Assembly: GCA_026686845.1 (NCBI GenBank)
Contig: JAIVEN010000023.1
Location: forward strand, 13,906,001-13,970,000
From: Adenanthera pavonina
Taxonomy: Eukaryota > Streptophyta > Magnoliopsida > Fabales > Fabaceae
Direction: 5' to 3'
Length of the DNA stretch: 64,000 bases
Numbering within the stretch: the first letter of the stretch is position 1; each line of letters begins with the position of its first letter. The notes below the pieces were generated by a model, which saw only the letters and a program-made list of their open reading frames with translations, had not been told where the DNA came from and did no database searches. The position numbers were made by a program, and so were the translations under genes. Shown one piece after another: positions 62,055 to 64,000 of the stretch.

Positions 62055-64000
62055 ATGGAGATAGAGAGTGAGGTAAGGAAGTCAAGGTTTAAGAGGATTT
62101 GTGTGTTCTGTGGGAGCAGCCAGGGAAAGAAGAGTAGCTATCAAGATGCTGCTATTGAGCTTGGCAAGGAATTGGTATTCATGCTTTTCTACATTTTTTT
62201 TATATATATTTCTGTCCTGTTTTGTTCACACCCCAGCGTTCCTTATATCTTGTTTTCATGAACATAGCCAGAAGGCCTTTTGGATATTTTTCCTGTAATG
62301 CGTTTCATACATATTAGAGTTGAATTCGTGGAAATCAGATGGAAGTTGTTAAACTTTGTTATTTGATATATTGCAGATTCTGCTTCCACAGTGAATTTCT
62401 TTTCGGTAAACTCGCTGTGTTTATGACATGTTTGATACTTGTTCATGGTCCTCTGAAAGTCGAAATTTACGTTGATTCTAGCTTTTCTCTTTTTTGAGTT
62501 CGTATCAGGGACGTATATGATGAAGTCATTTCAAAATTTCCTGTTTTTTCGCATCTTCTCGGACATGTCCTACCCCTTGATCTCTGAAGTTAGCACACCC
62601 GATTTTTTTGTTGATTTTTTCTATTAACTGGGTGGCTCAACACCTTGAACTGAAGAGTTTCAAATCTTGCAAGTGCCCTCTTGCTGACTGAACTTGAGAG
62701 TTAAAGAAGAATAATTCTCAACGCCTTTTCCTTTTACTCCGTCTTGGGGTTTGAAACTGTTAGAATAAAGTGTCCACAAATTATATTTCGAGATGGGTCA
62801 TCATGAAAGCAATTTTTGACATCATAGTATGATAGCCAGTCTTTGTCTGCTTTTGTTATTTCTTATTTCTAGGCTGATTAGATTAATGGTGTCTGCAGGT
62901 GTCAAGGAACATCGATCTGGTCTACGGAGGGGGAAGCATTGGTCTAATGGGTTTGGTTTCACAAGCAGTTCATGATGGCGGTCGGCATGTCATTGGGTAT
63001 GATTATTTTTTTTTTACTTTTCCTTACGCTTCCCTTTTTAAAATTTTCTCTTTTCTCCCCAAATATGTTGGGAAAAGGAAGATCAAATAACCAGAATCAA
63101 TAAGTAAGCACAGTGCATATGTGGGATTCTTTTTCCATTGACACTGATTTTTGTCACGTTATTGTCTCTCGCAGAGTTATTCCCAAGACGCTCATGCCTC
63201 GAGAGGTATGTCTGCTCCACATAGGAGAGAAACCTTGAGTATTTTTCTACTCGGAATAAAGTATTACGAATTGCATTGTTTATTTGTTTCTCTTCATCAA
63301 GGTATTGAGATCAAATTTTTTTCTCTTGCAGAGTTAAATTAGTAGTCCATTAGATCAATATCATTATCAACTATTAGATAAATATATGCATCAATGATAT
63401 CAGACACATAAAAGTTTTCCTTTTTTTTTCGAGTCCAGCCTCTGTTCAAAAAGTTCATCTGGTTACCTCCTTCTCTCCCCGGGATTAAGCTTCTCGACAA
63501 AGCTCAATATTTTACCCTTTTTATTATTTTTTTTGGTAAATGCATAGCTGTCTTATCCTCCTTATCACTAGTCACTAGAATAGCTGGTTTTATCCCAATG
63601 AATCTGCATCTCTTCTTTCTCTGTTTTTCTATTTCGCAAACAGTTTCATCCTGGTACGTTTAGCTGATGAGCCCTGTGCAGTTTCTTTTCTTCAGTTTGG
63701 CTTATTGACTTTTATTGGGAAAGAATTTTTTCTTTCCTCTTCTTACCAATTTTTAGTTATATGTAACTATTTCTTTCTGGGAAAAGGGTAAGGTTATATA
63801 CTTTACACACAGAATTAGGCTTCCCATGCTGCAACCCTTTTAACCTGCATAATAGTCCAAACCACGTGCCCTCTTTTCTCTCCGTAAATTTGACTTTCTT
63901 TTCCTTCTCTTATCTTTTGGTTCTCCCTGTTGCAGCTAACCGGCGAAACTGTGGGAGAAGTGAAGGCAGTAGCAGACATGCACCAAAGGAAGGCTGAGAT
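62055..64000 (+). CDS. LOG: LOG cytokinin riboside 5'-monophosphate phosphoribohydrolase, 5' part
   Basis: LOG enzymes release active free-base cytokinin from its riboside monophosphate in one step, in the cytosol and nucleus. Exons visible: 62055-62174 (MEIESEVRKSRFKRICVFCG start), 62899-62996, 63175-63205 and 63936 to the window edge. All junctions are GT-AG with phases that join cleanly. The joined protein shows ICVFCGSSQGKK, SRNIDLVYGGGSIGLMGLVS, HVIGVIPKTLMP, ETVGEVKAVADMHQRKAE. That is about the first half of a protein usually 210-220 residues long. The catalytic PGGxGTxxE motif is expected in exons beyond position 64000. The N-terminus resembles the Arabidopsis LOG1/3/4 type more than LOG8. 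The start is the first ATG giving MEIES, shared with known LOGs. Introns 1 (724 bases) and 3 (730 bases) hold no extra gene. Confidence 0.95.

Noticed and set aside
1..64000. CRISPR array, bacterial operon, prophage or tRNA/rRNA genes
   Set aside because: No regularly spaced repeats, no compact operons and no structural RNA gene that I could recognise. Everything fits a plant nuclear genome.

Overview
This window is nuclear DNA from a flowering plant. The evidence is spliced genes with GT-AG introns, plant-specific families (EIN2, a plant CNGC, LOG), Stowaway-type MITEs, a Ty1/copia element primed by initiator tRNA-Met, and a plant LINE with a C-terminal RNase H. Protein similarity points to a core eudicot, probably a rosid. 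I cannot name the species. Intergenic DNA is very AT-rich and full of decayed transposons.

Layout. (1) 0.3-19.6 kb and 21.5-32.4 kb are two diverged copies of one tandemly duplicated block. Each carries a complete seven-coding-exon EIN2 gene on the minus strand: copy A at 2381-10026 and copy B at 21928-29303. Recognisable flanks extend beyond both ends of each gene. Copy A's block has grown by insertions: about 1.65 kb in its 3' flank, a MITE in intron 4, several kb of AT-rich elements 5' of the gene, and a 5'-truncated LINE at 16.69-19.21 kb. A roughly 950-bp foldback element (19.97-20.93 kb) lies between the blocks. (2) 32.4-43.3 kb is a transposon nest. It holds a complete but mutated Ty1/copia retrotransposon (37637-42613, minus strand, perfect 5-bp target duplication AGCAC) inside older repetitive DNA. 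(3) 44.08-45.84 kb is an intron-containing pseudogene of a chloroplast two-RRM ribonucleoprotein (plus strand). (4) 48.86-51.99 kb is a group III-like cyclic-nucleotide-gated channel gene (plus strand). (5) 52-61.8 kb has no gene I can support, only a few MITEs and simple repeats. (6) From 62055 to the window edge is the 5' part of a LOG cytokinin-activating enzyme gene (plus strand), which continues past the window.

There is no operon-like logic. EIN2 is the central ER membrane transducer of ethylene signalling, CNGCs are calcium-permeable channels, and LOG releases active cytokinin. Their proximity is probably incidental. The most notable features are the tandem EIN2 pair with both reading frames open, a short upstream ORF kept in both EIN2 leaders, and the different insertion histories of the two blocks. 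I found no CRISPR array, bacterial system, tRNA/rRNA gene or clearly new multigene system.
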